In this document: positions 9,665 through 18,780 of the stretch, one piece after another
Layout: each line of letters begins with the position of its first letter
Position numbering within the stretch: position 1 is the stretch's first letter
NCBI GenBank assembly: GCA_029251525.1
Contig: JAQXDE010000055.1
Coordinates: forward strand, 62,001 to 126,000
Source of the DNA: Saprospiraceae bacterium
GTDB lineage: Bacteria > Bacteroidota > Bacteroidia > Chitinophagales > Saprospiraceae
Direction: 5' to 3'
DNA: 64,000 nucleotides
Notes under the pieces: generated by a model
The model's input: only the letters and a program-made list of their open reading frames with translations
Told to the model about the DNA's origin: nothing
Databases searched by the model: none
Position numbers and translations under genes: made by a program

Positions 9665-10753
9665 ATGAAAAACAAAGAAATAATAGTGGGAACAAGTAAA
9701 GGCCTTGTGGTATTTGAGAAAAAAGAGAATGTCTGGGGAGTTAAAAAAATTCATTTTTTGGGCTTACCTGTAAGCACGATTTATAAAAATGAGTTTACTG
9801 GTACTTGGTGGACGGGAATATCTCACCGCCATTGGGGGCAAAAATTATATTTTTCAGATAATGAAGGGCAAAATTGGGAAATGGTTTCTACTCCAAAATA
9901 TCCAAAAGGAGCAAAAATTTATCCTAGTAAATTAGCTACCCTTAAAAAAATATGGTGCATCTCCCACGCTGGAAAAGATAATCCTCATGGCTTATGGATC
10001 GGAACTGAACCAGGTGGATTATTTTATTCTGGTGACAGTGGAACAAATTTTCAATTAGTTGATGGGTTGTGGAATCACCCTAGTCGGAGGAATCAAAACC
10101 AGTGGTTTGGAGCGGGGAGAGACTTTCCATTTATACATTCGATAGTTGTTGATCAACGAGATTCTAAGCATGTTTTTGTAGCTGTAAGTTGTGCTGGTAT
10201 TTTTGAAACTAGGGATGGCGGTATAACTTGGAACCCAAAAAATTCGGGTCTAATTGCTACTTATTTACCTAATCCAAATGTAGAGGTCGGGCATGATCCA
10301 CATTTACTTTTAGCATGTAAAAAAAAACCAGATGTGCTTTGGCAACAAAATCATTGTGGTATCTTCCGATCAGTTGATGCAGGGGATAATTGGCAAAACA
10401 TTTCTGACAAAAATGGAATCGCAGACTATGGTTTTGCGTTGGCGATTGATCATGAAAATGAAGACCGAGCATGGGTAATCCCAGTAGTGAGCGATGAGGT
10501 AAGAGTGGCGCATGATTTATCATTAACAGTTTGTCGTACAGAAGATGCTGGTCAAAATTGGGAATCACTTAAAAATGGATTGCCACAGGAAAATAGTTTT
10601 GATATTGTTTTTCGTCATTGTTTGGCAATTAGTAAAAATGAGTTGGTATTTGGAACGACAACAGGTAATTTATTTTATTCAGAGAATGCAGGAGATGACT
10701 GGATTTGTTTGTCCAATAATTTAGCAAGAGTGGAAGGGGTGATTTTTGGATAA
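9665..10753 (+). CDS. Asp-box (BNR) beta-propeller protein, probably cytoplasmic
   Basis: 362 residues from the ATG at 9665; the same frame extends to GTG at 9647. Six Asp-box-like turns are visible: SDNEGQNWE, SGDSGTNFQ, TRDGGITWN, SVDAGDNWQ, TEDAGQNWE and SENAGDDWI, as in sialidase-fold or VPS10/photosystem-stability-type propellers. The N-terminus MKNKEIIVGTSKGLVVFEK has no signal peptide or membrane helix, unlike most secreted BNR proteins of Bacteroidota. The arginine triad of true sialidases cannot be assigned, so enzymatic activity is not claimed. It is divergent from the XdhC-type gene with 58 bases between start codons, so the two may share a control region. Confidence 0.82.
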   Translation: MKNKEIIVGTSKGLVVFEKKENVWGVKKIHFLGLPVSTIYKNEFTGTWWTGISHRHWGQKLYFSDNEGQNWEMVSTPKYPKGAKIYPSKLATLKKIWCISHAGKDNPHGLWIGTEPGGLFYSGDSGTNFQLVDGLWNHPSRRNQNQWFGAGRDFPFIHSIVVDQRDSKHVFVAVSCAGIFETRDGGITWNPKNSGLIATYLPNPNVEVGHDPHLLLACKKKPDVLWQQNHCGIFRSVDAGDNWQNISDKNGIADYGFALAIDHENEDRAWVIPVVSDEVRVAHDLSLTVCRTEDAGQNWESLKNGLPQENSFDIVFRHCLAISKNELVFGTTTGNLFYSENAGDDWICLSNNLARVEGVIFG

Positions 10754-11123
10754 AAGCTGCACAACTTTGTTCCAAAAATAAGTTGTACTAATTATAATAA
10801 CACCCTTGGAAATAGAAATTATTTTTTTCTTAAGAACTCTTGCTAAACTCAATATGATATCTATGTTTTTACTAGGGTTTAGAGGAGGAAATAGTGTTAG
10901 AATATTATAAAGTGAAAATACACACAAGGATTGATTATAGAATTAATTTATAGCCTTTCAAAATTCTAGTAAGATCATTTTTTGAGTCAGTAAAGATGAC
11001 ATCTTAAAGACTATAGTCTATTTGTTTGATCGTAAGAATGTTTTCCTGGTAATATTGAAGATCTCTTTCGGTAATATTAATGTCAGTTTTTTGTTTAAAA
11101 TATTAAGGTTTCATTTATATTTT
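10754..11123. other. Intergenic, nothing recognised
   Basis: 370 AT-rich bases between the propeller gene and the alaS terminator. There is a 7-bp inverted repeat just after the propeller stop without a T-run, and no ORF I can support. Confidence 0.5.
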
Positions 11124-11161
11124 AAAAAAAGACCGCAACACTTAATTTGAATGTTGCGGTC
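11124..11161 (-). terminator. Intrinsic terminator of alaS
   Basis: A perfect 10-bp GC-containing stem (gaccgcaaca, 11131-11140, with 11152-11161). On the minus strand it is followed by seven Us (the A-run at 11124-11130). Confidence 0.92.
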
Positions 11162-11179
11162 GAAAGATTTTATAAAAAG

Positions 11180-13804
11180 TTAATTCATCATCTCTTTTGC
11201 TTTTGTAATTGCATTTTCTAATCCATTTACATCTTTTCCACCGGCTGTTGCAAAGAATGCTTGACCACCTCCTCTACCACCAATTTCAGTAGCTAGTTCG
11301 TTAACAATTTCCCCAGCATTTAAGCCCTTTTCTTCTACGATACTTTTACTGATAGAGACCATAATTTGCGGTTTACCCTTTACTTCCGCGGCAAAAACTA
11401 TTAATGCATTACTCAGCTCTTGTTCTAATTGCATTGCCAAATTTTTGATTGCTTTTCCATCGTTTAATGGAAGTTTAGCAGCAATGAAGTTTACGCCACC
11501 TCTTTGAATGGCATTCTTTTTCAAATCATCTTTTAACGCACCAGCCTGAGCATTTTGTAATATTTCGATTTCCTTAGATAAAGTCTTATTTTCTTCTTGT
11601 AAAGCTTCTATATTTTGAATAGTTCTAGTTGGGTTTTTAAAAAGATTTCTAATTTTATTTAATTCTTTCAATTCTTTGGTAATGAAATCTTCGGCAGCTT
11701 CAGCCGTTACAGCTTCAATACGACGAACGCCAGCTGCAACAGAATCCTCTTTTAGGATCTTAAATGACCCAATTTTACCAGTCGCAGAAACGTGGGTACC
11801 TCCACATAATTCTTGTGAGAAATTTTTGTCAAATGTAATGACTCTCACAGTATCGCCATATTTTTCACCAAACAACATTGTTGCTCCTAGATTTTTTGCC
11901 TCCGCAATTGGCATATTTCTCACTTCTTCCAGAGCGATATTTTCACGGATACGTTGATTGACTATTTTTTCAATTTTAGCCACTTCTTCGTCAGTTACTT
12001 TTTGAAAATGAGAAAAATCAAAACGTAATCGTTTACTATCCACATCTTGTCCTTTTTGAAGAGCATGTGTTCCAAGAATTTCATGCAAAGCAGCATGCAT
12101 TAAATGAACTGCTGTGTGGTTTTTTTCAGTAGCATTTCTTTTATTGGCGTGAACTTCTGCTTTTGAGAAATTAGAAAAGTTACTTGGGAAATTTTTTACG
12201 ACATGAATAATTAGGTCATTTTCCTTTAAAGTATCAATGACTGCAATTTTTTCATCTCCAAAGACTAACATTCCTACGTCACCACACTGTCCACCACTTT
12301 CAGCATAGAAAGGAGTTTTACTCAAAACTATTTGGTACTGAGGTTTATCTTTAATTTTTACAGTTCGATATTTGACTACTTGAGTATCTGTTTCAATTAA
12401 TTTATCGTAGCCTACAAATATTACGCTTGGGTCATCAGAGAGTTCTGTCCAATCACCCATTTCTTTTTTTGCATCAGCTCGGGAACGGTTTTTCTGTTCC
12501 AGAAGTGCCTTCTCAAATCCTTCGTCATCAACAGTCCAGTTTTTTTCAGCTGCAATTAATCGAGTCAAGTCAATTGGGAACCCAAAAGTATCTAAAAGTT
12601 CGAAAGCTGTTTTTCCATCAATTTGATTATTCCTGACTTCGAGATTTTCAAAACGTTTAAGACCTAATTCTAAGGTTCTTAAAAATCCTCGTTCTTCCTC
12701 TAAAACTACTTTTGAGACAAAATCTTTTTGTGCTTCCAATTCTGGGAAAACATCTTTAAAGTCTTCTGCTAAAATCATTACTAATTCGTTTAGAATTGGA
12801 GCTTTCAGATCCAAAAACGAATAATAATATCTAACAGCGCGTCTTAGAATTCGTCGAATGACATATCCTGCGCCAGTATTACTTGGTAACTGCCCGTCTG
12901 CAATTGTAAAACTTACAGCGCGAATGTGATCAACTACTACTCGCATAGCAATATCAGATTTTGCGGTTAATTTATAGCTATTATGGTAAGTTTTACCTGA
13001 TTTTTTTTCTAGGAAATTTATTGAAGGCATAAAGATGTCTGTCTCGTAATTCGACTTTTTGCCTTGCAATGCCATCGTTAATCGTTCGAACCCCATTCCA
13101 GTATCGATATGTTTGTCAGGCAAATTTTCCAAACTGCGATCAGCTTTTCGATTAAATTGGATAAATACTAAGTTCCAGATTTCAATTACTTCAGGATCAT
13201 CCATATTTACTAGCGTTGCGCCGTCCACTTTTGCCCTATCTTCATCGCTTCGTAAATCCACATGAATTTCAGAACAAGGGCCACATGGGCCAGTTTCGCC
13301 CATTTCCCAAAAGTTATCCGATTTGTCAAAAGGTAAAATTCGGTCTTCTGAAACATGTTTTTTCCAAAATTCTTTTGCTTCATTATCCGGTTCTAAACCA
13401 TCAGATGGATCACCTTCAAAAATTGATACATATAGTCTACTTGGATCTAATCCATATTCTTTAGTTAATAACTCCCACGCCCAATTAATCGCTTCCTCCT
13501 TGAAGTAATCACCAAAAGACCAATTTCCGAGCATCTCAAACATTGTATGGTGATAGCTATCAATTCCAACTTCTTCCAAATCATTATGCTTACCACTTAC
13601 TCTTAGGCATTTTTGAGTATCGGTTGCTCTTTTATTATCTGGGATTTTATTGCCTAAAAAATAATCTTTAAACTGGTTCATTCCGGCATTTGTAAACATC
13701 AATGTCGGGTCATTTTTATTCACAATAGGTGCTGAAGGCACAACTTTGTGAAGCTTATTTTCAAAAAAATCTAAAAACTTTTGGCGGATTTCTCGTGATT
13801 TCAT
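11180..13804 (-). CDS. alaS: Alanyl-tRNA synthetase
   Basis: Charges tRNA-Ala with alanine. 874 residues from the ATG at 13804, which gives the canonical MKSREIRQKFLDFF start; a second ATG four codons upstream (13816) is possible. Class II catalytic domain at the N-terminus (NDPTLMFTNAGMNQFKDYF; ERLTMALQG), then the tRNA-recognition region. The editing domain carries its zinc/catalytic HTAVHLMHAALH and CGGTHV motifs, and a coiled-coil link leads to the C-terminal C-Ala domain with GGRGGGQAFFATAGG. All core motifs look intact and length is normal. On the minus strand TATGTTTG (plus 13885-13892) is a candidate -7 box 81 bases upstream. Confidence 0.98.
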   Translation of the reverse strand: MKSREIRQKFLDFFENKLHKVVPSAPIVNKNDPTLMFTNAGMNQFKDYFLGNKIPDNKRATDTQKCLRVSGKHNDLEEVGIDSYHHTMFEMLGNWSFGDYFKEEAINWAWELLTKEYGLDPSRLYVSIFEGDPSDGLEPDNEAKEFWKKHVSEDRILPFDKSDNFWEMGETGPCGPCSEIHVDLRSDEDRAKVDGATLVNMDDPEVIEIWNLVFIQFNRKADRSLENLPDKHIDTGMGFERLTMALQGKKSNYETDIFMPSINFLEKKSGKTYHNSYKLTAKSDIAMRVVVDHIRAVSFTIADGQLPSNTGAGYVIRRILRRAVRYYYSFLDLKAPILNELVMILAEDFKDVFPELEAQKDFVSKVVLEEERGFLRTLELGLKRFENLEVRNNQIDGKTAFELLDTFGFPIDLTRLIAAEKNWTVDDEGFEKALLEQKNRSRADAKKEMGDWTELSDDPSVIFVGYDKLIETDTQVVKYRTVKIKDKPQYQIVLSKTPFYAESGGQCGDVGMLVFGDEKIAVIDTLKENDLIIHVVKNFPSNFSNFSKAEVHANKRNATEKNHTAVHLMHAALHEILGTHALQKGQDVDSKRLRFDFSHFQKVTDEEVAKIEKIVNQRIRENIALEEVRNMPIAEAKNLGATMLFGEKYGDTVRVITFDKNFSQELCGGTHVSATGKIGSFKILKEDSVAAGVRRIEAVTAEAAEDFITKELKELNKIRNLFKNPTRTIQNIEALQEENKTLSKEIEILQNAQAGALKDDLKKNAIQRGGVNFIAAKLPLNDGKAIKNLAMQLEQELSNALIVFAAEVKGKPQIMVSISKSIVEEKGLNAGEIVNELATEIGGRGGGQAFFATAGGKDVNGLENAITKAKEMMN

Positions 13805-14202
13805 AATAGTCTTCAATTGTCTATGTTTAAAAAAGCAATAAAATTGGAATGGTATTTAATATCTACATACCACAATTAGTTTACCAAACATACTATTTAT
13901 TAAGAGGATGAAAATAAAAAAGGGCAAAATCATTCATTTGATTATGAAATGGTTATAATCATCAAAAAAATTCTATTTTCTTAAAGTTAAAATTAAAACT
14001 GCCACTTATTTGATGAATATGTTAGTAAAAATAGAATCTTAGTGAAAATAATAGTTAATTTTTTTTGAAAAGTCAGTTCCCAAGAACTACATTTGCATTC
14101 GGTCTTTATGAGAGCTTATATTTTATTAAAAATCCCACCCAACCTCAATCGATTTTAAAGAACGCAAAAGTAAGGATTTTTGATTAACGAATAAAGGACT
14201 CA
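13805..14202. other. Divergent intergenic region alaS / M23 peptidase
   Basis: 398 bases holding candidate promoters for both directions: TATGTTTG on the minus strand at 13885-13892, and TTTG-N20-TACATTTG on the plus strand at 14064-14095. No small ORF is supported. Confidence 0.45.
14064..14095 (+). promoter_or_regulatory. Bacteroidota-type promoter of the M23 gene
   Basis: TTTG at 14064-14067 and TACATTTG at 14088-14095 are 20 bases apart, a good fit to the -33/-7 pattern known from Bacteroides and Flavobacterium. The predicted transcript start near 14102 would give a leader of about 100 bases before the ATG at 14203. Confidence 0.6.
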
Positions 14203-15186
14203 ATGAGAAAAGAAAAATTTGTCTACAATACACAGACTTTACGTTATGAAAAGGTTGTAGAACCTTTAAATGTAAAAATATTCAAAGCATTTGGTTTTTT
14301 TAGTGCTGTAGTTGTTACCGCTATAATGTTCATGGGAGTGATTTATCAATTTTTTCCCTCTCCAAAAGAAGAGGCGTTAATAAGAGAGATCAAACAAATG
14401 AAAAGCCATTATGCTGAAATGAATAATCAAGTTACAATGATGTCTAAAGTTTTGGATAATATCCAGGAGAGAGATGGAAGTGTACATCGATTAATGTTTG
14501 GTATGGATCCTATCGATCAAGGGGTCTGGGAAGGTGGTACAGGTGGATCAGATAAATTCGCCAATCTTACTAAATATAAGAATACTGCTCCAACTTTGAT
14601 GGATGCTGAAATGCAAATCAAGAGATTGGAAAGTCAACTGGTCATTCAGTCAAAGTCTTTAGAGGAGATTGAAGATTTAGCAAGTAAAAGAGAAGAGCAA
14701 CTTTCTTCAATTCCTGCCATCAAGCCCATTAGAGAAGATAAGTTGAAAAGAAACATTAAAAGCCTTTCTGGTTTTGGTCGTCGAATGCACCCCGTTTTTA
14801 AAAGGATGAAAATGCATACTGGTATTGATTTTACTTGTCCAACAGGAACTCCGATTCAGGCAACTGGGAATGGAATCATTGAAAAGGTAACTAGAAAGTC
14901 TTCAGGTTACGGACATCATGTGATAATCAACCATGGATTTGGATACAAAACCTTGTATGGACACATGAATAAGATAGATGTGAGAAAAGGTCAAAAAGTA
15001 ACTCGTGGACAAAAGATTGGAGAGGTCGGATCTACTGGTACTTCTACTGCACCACATCTTCATTATGAAGTAGTATCACAGGGCCATAAAGTAAATCCAA
15101 TACATTATTGTATGGATGGTTTATCTCCAGAAGAGTATCAACAATTGGCTAATATGGCTTCTAAAACGAATCAGTCTTTCGATTAG
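14203..15186 (+). CDS. Membrane-anchored M23 metallopeptidase
   Basis: 327 residues. A short cytosolic N-terminus and one transmembrane helix (about 28-50) are followed by coiled-coil segments (about 55-90 and 135-170) and a C-terminal LytM/M23 domain (about 190-305). The zinc site is intact: His205 and Asp209 in MHTGIDF, and HLH at 285-287. It would cut peptidoglycan cross-links, or, as with EnvC-like proteins, activate amidases; intact ligands favour real endopeptidase activity. Location is periplasmic with an inner-membrane anchor. It has its own promoter and a strong terminator, so it is a single-gene unit. Similar anchored LytM proteins are found widely in Bacteroidota. Confidence 0.92.
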   Translation: MRKEKFVYNTQTLRYEKVVEPLNVKIFKAFGFFSAVVVTAIMFMGVIYQFFPSPKEEALIREIKQMKSHYAEMNNQVTMMSKVLDNIQERDGSVHRLMFGMDPIDQGVWEGGTGGSDKFANLTKYKNTAPTLMDAEMQIKRLESQLVIQSKSLEEIEDLASKREEQLSSIPAIKPIREDKLKRNIKSLSGFGRRMHPVFKRMKMHTGIDFTCPTGTPIQATGNGIIEKVTRKSSGYGHHVIINHGFGYKTLYGHMNKIDVRKGQKVTRGQKIGEVGSTGTSTAPHLHYEVVSQGHKVNPIHYCMDGLSPEEYQQLANMASKTNQSFD

Positions 15187-15210
15187 TCTTACTCTTTTTA
15201 GAAAAAAATA

Positions 15211-15249
15211 AAAAACCTGTTAAGCTTCATAAAGCTTAACAGGTTTTTT
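15211..15249 (+). terminator. Intrinsic terminator after the M23 gene
   Basis: A perfect 17-bp stem (15211-15227 with 15232-15248), loop CATA, with the T-run as the 3' arm. Confidence 0.95.
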
Positions 15250-15330
15250 ATTTGATGAAAAGCTATTGATTCTGATGTTGAGATAGATTATATTTTTGGT
15301 TATTAACCAATTTACCTAAAGCACTATTTT

Positions 15331-16374
15331 ATGGCAATCAGCAACACTACCTGTAGAAACTGTCAAACAAAAATGCCTGAGAAATCTTTGTATTGTCCAG
15401 AATGTAGTCAAAAGAATACAGATGGTCGGATTCCTATTTTGAGTTTTATTAAAGATATATTGGAAAACCTCTTTAGTTTGGATTCTAAATTATTCAAGAC
15501 ATCTCTAGGTCTTTTTATTCCAGGTAAATTAACTAATGAATTTTTTCAAGGAAAACACAAAAGTTTTGCCACTCCTTCTAGACTGTTTCTGGCTAGTGCC
15601 CTTTTATTCTTTGCTATGTTAAGTGTAATCGTTCAGCAGGAGGTAAAGGATGAAAATATTACTGGGGATTTATTAAGAATGATGGATAAAAGTAAAAGTA
15701 GAGAGGATCAAATGGCAGGTTTAAGAAAGGTAAGAGCTCAGTTAGGAGGAGATATAATTGACGAGTCAATAAAAGCAGCTCTTGATTCTGCTGAAATTAA
15801 AATAAATGAAAGCACTATAGATACGAATATTGTTGATGTTAGTTTTTGGAATGAACATTATAAAATTCCTGTTTCAGAAATGACAAATCTAACTGCGGAT
15901 AGTATGATTCAAAAGTATCAAATTAAAGGTTTTGCAGATAAGGTTCTTTTTAAACAGCTGCATAAATTAATGAAAGATCCAGAGTCGTTGATCTATAAAA
16001 TGATTGGAAATCTGACTTGGATGATGTTAATATTTATACCTTCTATGGCTTTGATATTTAAGTTGTTATATGCTAGAAGAAAAAAATATTATGTAGAACA
16101 TTTAGTGTTTTTATTTCACACACATGCATTTTTTCTGTTTGTAGGTACAGTCTTTTTAATGTTTATGCAACTCGAACTAATGCAACCTGAAAGCTTTCAA
16201 TTTCTGGGTTTAATTTTTTCGTTTTATTTTTATGTATTGATTTCTTTGAAAAGAGTGTACAGTCAAGGATGGATAAAAACTTTCTTCAAATTATTATTAA
16301 TTTTAATGTTTTATTTCATTGTTTTGATGCTATGCTTCGGAATAATTATTTTAGTCAGTTTTATTTTGTTTTAA
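15331..16374 (+). CDS. DUF3667-type zinc-ribbon membrane protein
   Basis: 347 residues. An N-terminal zinc ribbon with Cys8-x2-Cys11 and Cys22-x2-Cys25 is followed by the DUF3667 hallmark: LFSLDSKLFKTSLGLFIPGK, then EFFQGKHKSFATPSRLFL. A first hydrophobic helix lies at about 85-105, then a hydrophilic Lys/Asp-rich segment (about 110-225), and three to four helices near the C-terminus (about 230-345). DUF3667 has no known function to my knowledge; the ribbon probably faces the cytosol. It sits between the M23 gene and gatB, each likely in its own unit. Confidence 0.85.
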   Translation: MAISNTTCRNCQTKMPEKSLYCPECSQKNTDGRIPILSFIKDILENLFSLDSKLFKTSLGLFIPGKLTNEFFQGKHKSFATPSRLFLASALLFFAMLSVIVQQEVKDENITGDLLRMMDKSKSREDQMAGLRKVRAQLGGDIIDESIKAALDSAEIKINESTIDTNIVDVSFWNEHYKIPVSEMTNLTADSMIQKYQIKGFADKVLFKQLHKLMKDPESLIYKMIGNLTWMMLIFIPSMALIFKLLYARRKKYYVEHLVFLFHTHAFFLFVGTVFLMFMQLELMQPESFQFLGLIFSFYFYVLISLKRVYSQGWIKTFFKLLLILMFYFIVLMLCFGIIILVSFILF

Positions 16375-16469
16375 GGTAAAGTCAAGGTGCTTAATAATTT
16401 CCCAGTCTTTATACTTAGTCATTTTTTTATCATATTTTTTTTTTTAGAAAAGAACCTATTCAAAAAATA

Positions 16470-17918
16470 ATGAATATTTACGACACTTACGAAACTATAA
16501 TAGGACTCGAAGTCCACGTTCAATTAGCTACTAAAAGCAAAGCGTTTTGTTCTGACGACACTACATTTGGTGCTGATCCCAATACTCATATTAGTGTTAT
16601 CTCTCTTGGTCATCCAGGGACTTTGCCTAAGATGAATAAGAAACAGGTTGAGTTTGCAGTTCGACTTGGACTTGCTTTAAACTGCGAAATCAACCCTCGA
16701 AATACTTTTGACCGTAAAAATTATTTTTACGCAGACTTGCCAAAAGGATACCAAATTACACAAGATGCTTCGCCGATTTGTTTAGGTGGGCAATTAGAAA
16801 TAAAAGTAGGAGAGGAGAAAAAGACAATCCGTCTACATCATATACACATGGAAGAAGATGCAGGGAAGTTGATTCATGATGTAGACCCAGAACATTCGTT
16901 GGTAGATTTAAACAGAGCAGGCGTACCATTACTAGAAATAGTAACAGAACCTGATTTTCGATCAGCTGAGGAAGTAGATGTTTTTATGAATGCAATGCGT
17001 CAATTGGTTCGTTATCTTGAAGTATCAGATGGTAATATGGAAGAGGGTTCATTGCGTTGTGATTGTAATGTTAGCGTTCGAAAAAAAGGAGATATTCAGC
17101 TTAACGAACGTTGCGAAATAAAAAATATGAACTCTATGCGTTATGCTCGTCAAGCGATCAAATTTGAACGTAAACGCCAAATTGATTTGATGGAAAAAGG
17201 TGAACGAGTAGCACAGAATACCTTGAACTTTGATCCATCAACTGGTACAACATCTCCCCTAAGACAAAAAGAAGACGCTCATGATTACCGATATTTTCCC
17301 GAGCCAGATTTACCACCTATCGTTTTAAGTGAGCAATATATTGAAAAGATAAAATTGGAAATGCCTCCTCTTCCAAATGAGTTGGTTGATAAATTTTCCA
17401 TCGAATTCCAATTGCCAAAATATGATGTTGGACTATTGACAGAGGAAAAGGAAACTGCTTTTTTCTTTTTAGAGATTTGTAAAAAAACCAATAATTATAA
17501 AGCAGTTTCTAACCTGGTCATTAATAAGATAAAGCCATATTGTAATGAGGTGAAAATTGGGATTTCAAAATTTAAAGTTTCACCAAAATCACTTGCTGAA
17601 TTTGCTGATCTTATTGAGGATGGAAAGGTAAGCAGTTCCATAGCTTACCAAAGATTGTTTCCTGCTTTAATCAAGGAGCCTGAGAAGTCACCAGAGATAA
17701 TTGCTCAGGAGTTGAGTCTGTTTCAATCAAATGATGAGGGGTTTTTAGAAAAAATAGTTAATGAAGTTTTAGAAAATAATCCTAAAGAGGTAGAAGCTTA
17801 TAAGAAAGGAAAGAAAAACCTAATTGGCTTCTTTATGGGGCAAGTAATGAAAAGTTCAAGGGGAAAGGCTGAACCTAAATCGACTAGTACACTTTTGAGA
17901 AAAAAGTTAGAAAAATGA
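16470..17918 (+). CDS. gatB: Asp-tRNA(Asn)/Glu-tRNA(Gln) amidotransferase subunit B
   Basis: 482 residues, the normal GatB length. GatB holds the kinase and transamidation site that converts misacylated Glu-tRNA(Gln) or Asp-tRNA(Asn) using ammonia from GatA. Typical motifs are GLEVHVQLATKSKAFCSD, HPGTLPKMN, RKNYFYADLPKGYQITQ, HMEEDAGKLIHD, DLNRAGVPLLEIVTEPDF and, near the tail, the GatB/YqeY domain ending in NLIGFFMGQVMKSSRGKA. gatA and gatC are not in the window, so the subunit genes are unlinked here, as in many bacteria. Confidence 0.98.
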   Translation: MNIYDTYETIIGLEVHVQLATKSKAFCSDDTTFGADPNTHISVISLGHPGTLPKMNKKQVEFAVRLGLALNCEINPRNTFDRKNYFYADLPKGYQITQDASPICLGGQLEIKVGEEKKTIRLHHIHMEEDAGKLIHDVDPEHSLVDLNRAGVPLLEIVTEPDFRSAEEVDVFMNAMRQLVRYLEVSDGNMEEGSLRCDCNVSVRKKGDIQLNERCEIKNMNSMRYARQAIKFERKRQIDLMEKGERVAQNTLNFDPSTGTTSPLRQKEDAHDYRYFPEPDLPPIVLSEQYIEKIKLEMPPLPNELVDKFSIEFQLPKYDVGLLTEEKETAFFFLEICKKTNNYKAVSNLVINKIKPYCNEVKIGISKFKVSPKSLAEFADLIEDGKVSSSIAYQRLFPALIKEPEKSPEIIAQELSLFQSNDEGFLEKIVNEVLENNPKEVEAYKKGKKNLIGFFMGQVMKSSRGKAEPKSTSTLLRKKLEK

Positions 17919-18070
17919 TACCAAAATTCGTTAATTATTATTATTCCGGGGTAATTAATGAGTGATAAAAGAAAAATATGAATTTCTTTGGCATTTTCCT
18001 TAATGGTATTTACATTACATGTGATAATAAAAGAATGAGTGTTTAATATACTTTTAAAGTACTTATTATT

Positions 18071-18406
18071 ATGTCAATGAAAGACAAAGAAGTGACCAAA
18101 TTATATTGGTCCATTGGCGAAGTTGCTAATATGTTCGATGTTTCAAAATCGTTAATTCGATTTTGGGAAAACGAATTTGAAATGCTTCGTCCCGCCAAGA
18201 ATACAAAAGGTGAACGTCGATTCACCAATGCAAATATTGAGCAGATGCACATCATTTATAATCTTGTGAAAAAGCGTGGCTTTACTATCAAAGGGGCAAA
18301 ACAAGAAATTAGAGAGAACAAAAAACGATTGAAAAATAAGAGAGAGGCGCTCCAATTGATGGAAAAGTTAAAGGTAGATCTAGAAGGATTTCTCTTACGT
18401 GTGTAG
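18071..18406 (+). CDS. MerR-family transcriptional regulator
   Basis: 111 residues. The winged helix-turn-helix begins at about residue 13 (WSIGEVANMFDVSKSLIRFW) and continues to LRPAKNTKGERRFTNANI, followed by a helical dimerisation segment (about 58-110). There is no room for a ligand-binding domain and no cysteine pair for metals, so it is a minimal MerR protein. An ATG two codons downstream (18077) is an alternative start. It could regulate neighbours, but no palindromic operator was found. It lies between gatB and gldM, both in the same direction but separated by long gaps. Confidence 0.88.
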   Translation: MSMKDKEVTKLYWSIGEVANMFDVSKSLIRFWENEFEMLRPAKNTKGERRFTNANIEQMHIIYNLVKKRGFTIKGAKQEIRENKKRLKNKREALQLMEKLKVDLEGFLLRV

Positions 18407-18780
18407 TTTGTAATTATTTTTTATAAATGTTTTTATTTTTTTGAATAAAAAAGATTGTTACTTTTTTATTGCCTACCGTTATGCTTTTAAATTCCTCCAG
18501 GATAATGTAGAATCATTGTTATAAAGTAATTCCGAGGATCGTTTCAAATCAAATTTTTTAGACAACAGAAGATTTTACTAGTTTAGGAAAATGGATTTTA
18601 AAATTCAAAATGAGTTTTAGTTTCTATACCTTTTATTAAGTTTAATTATGTGTGGTGCATGGTTGTAGTACGATGTTAATGTATTGTTGTATTTGTGACG
18701 GCATTACTATTTCAAAATTAATAAGTCTATTTCTTAATCAACTCTCAGACTAATTTTAGTTTGTGTGTATAAAAAGCTCT
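18407..18780. other. Intergenic upstream of gldM, nothing recognised
   Basis: 374 AT-rich bases. I see no convincing promoter pair, hairpin or small ORF. gldL, which precedes gldM in many Bacteroidota, is not here, nor is a remnant of it visible. Confidence 0.45.

Noticed and set aside
10721-10927. 68-codon minus-strand frame after the propeller gene
   Set aside because: Overlaps the 3' end of the propeller gene on the opposite strand and has no protein character.
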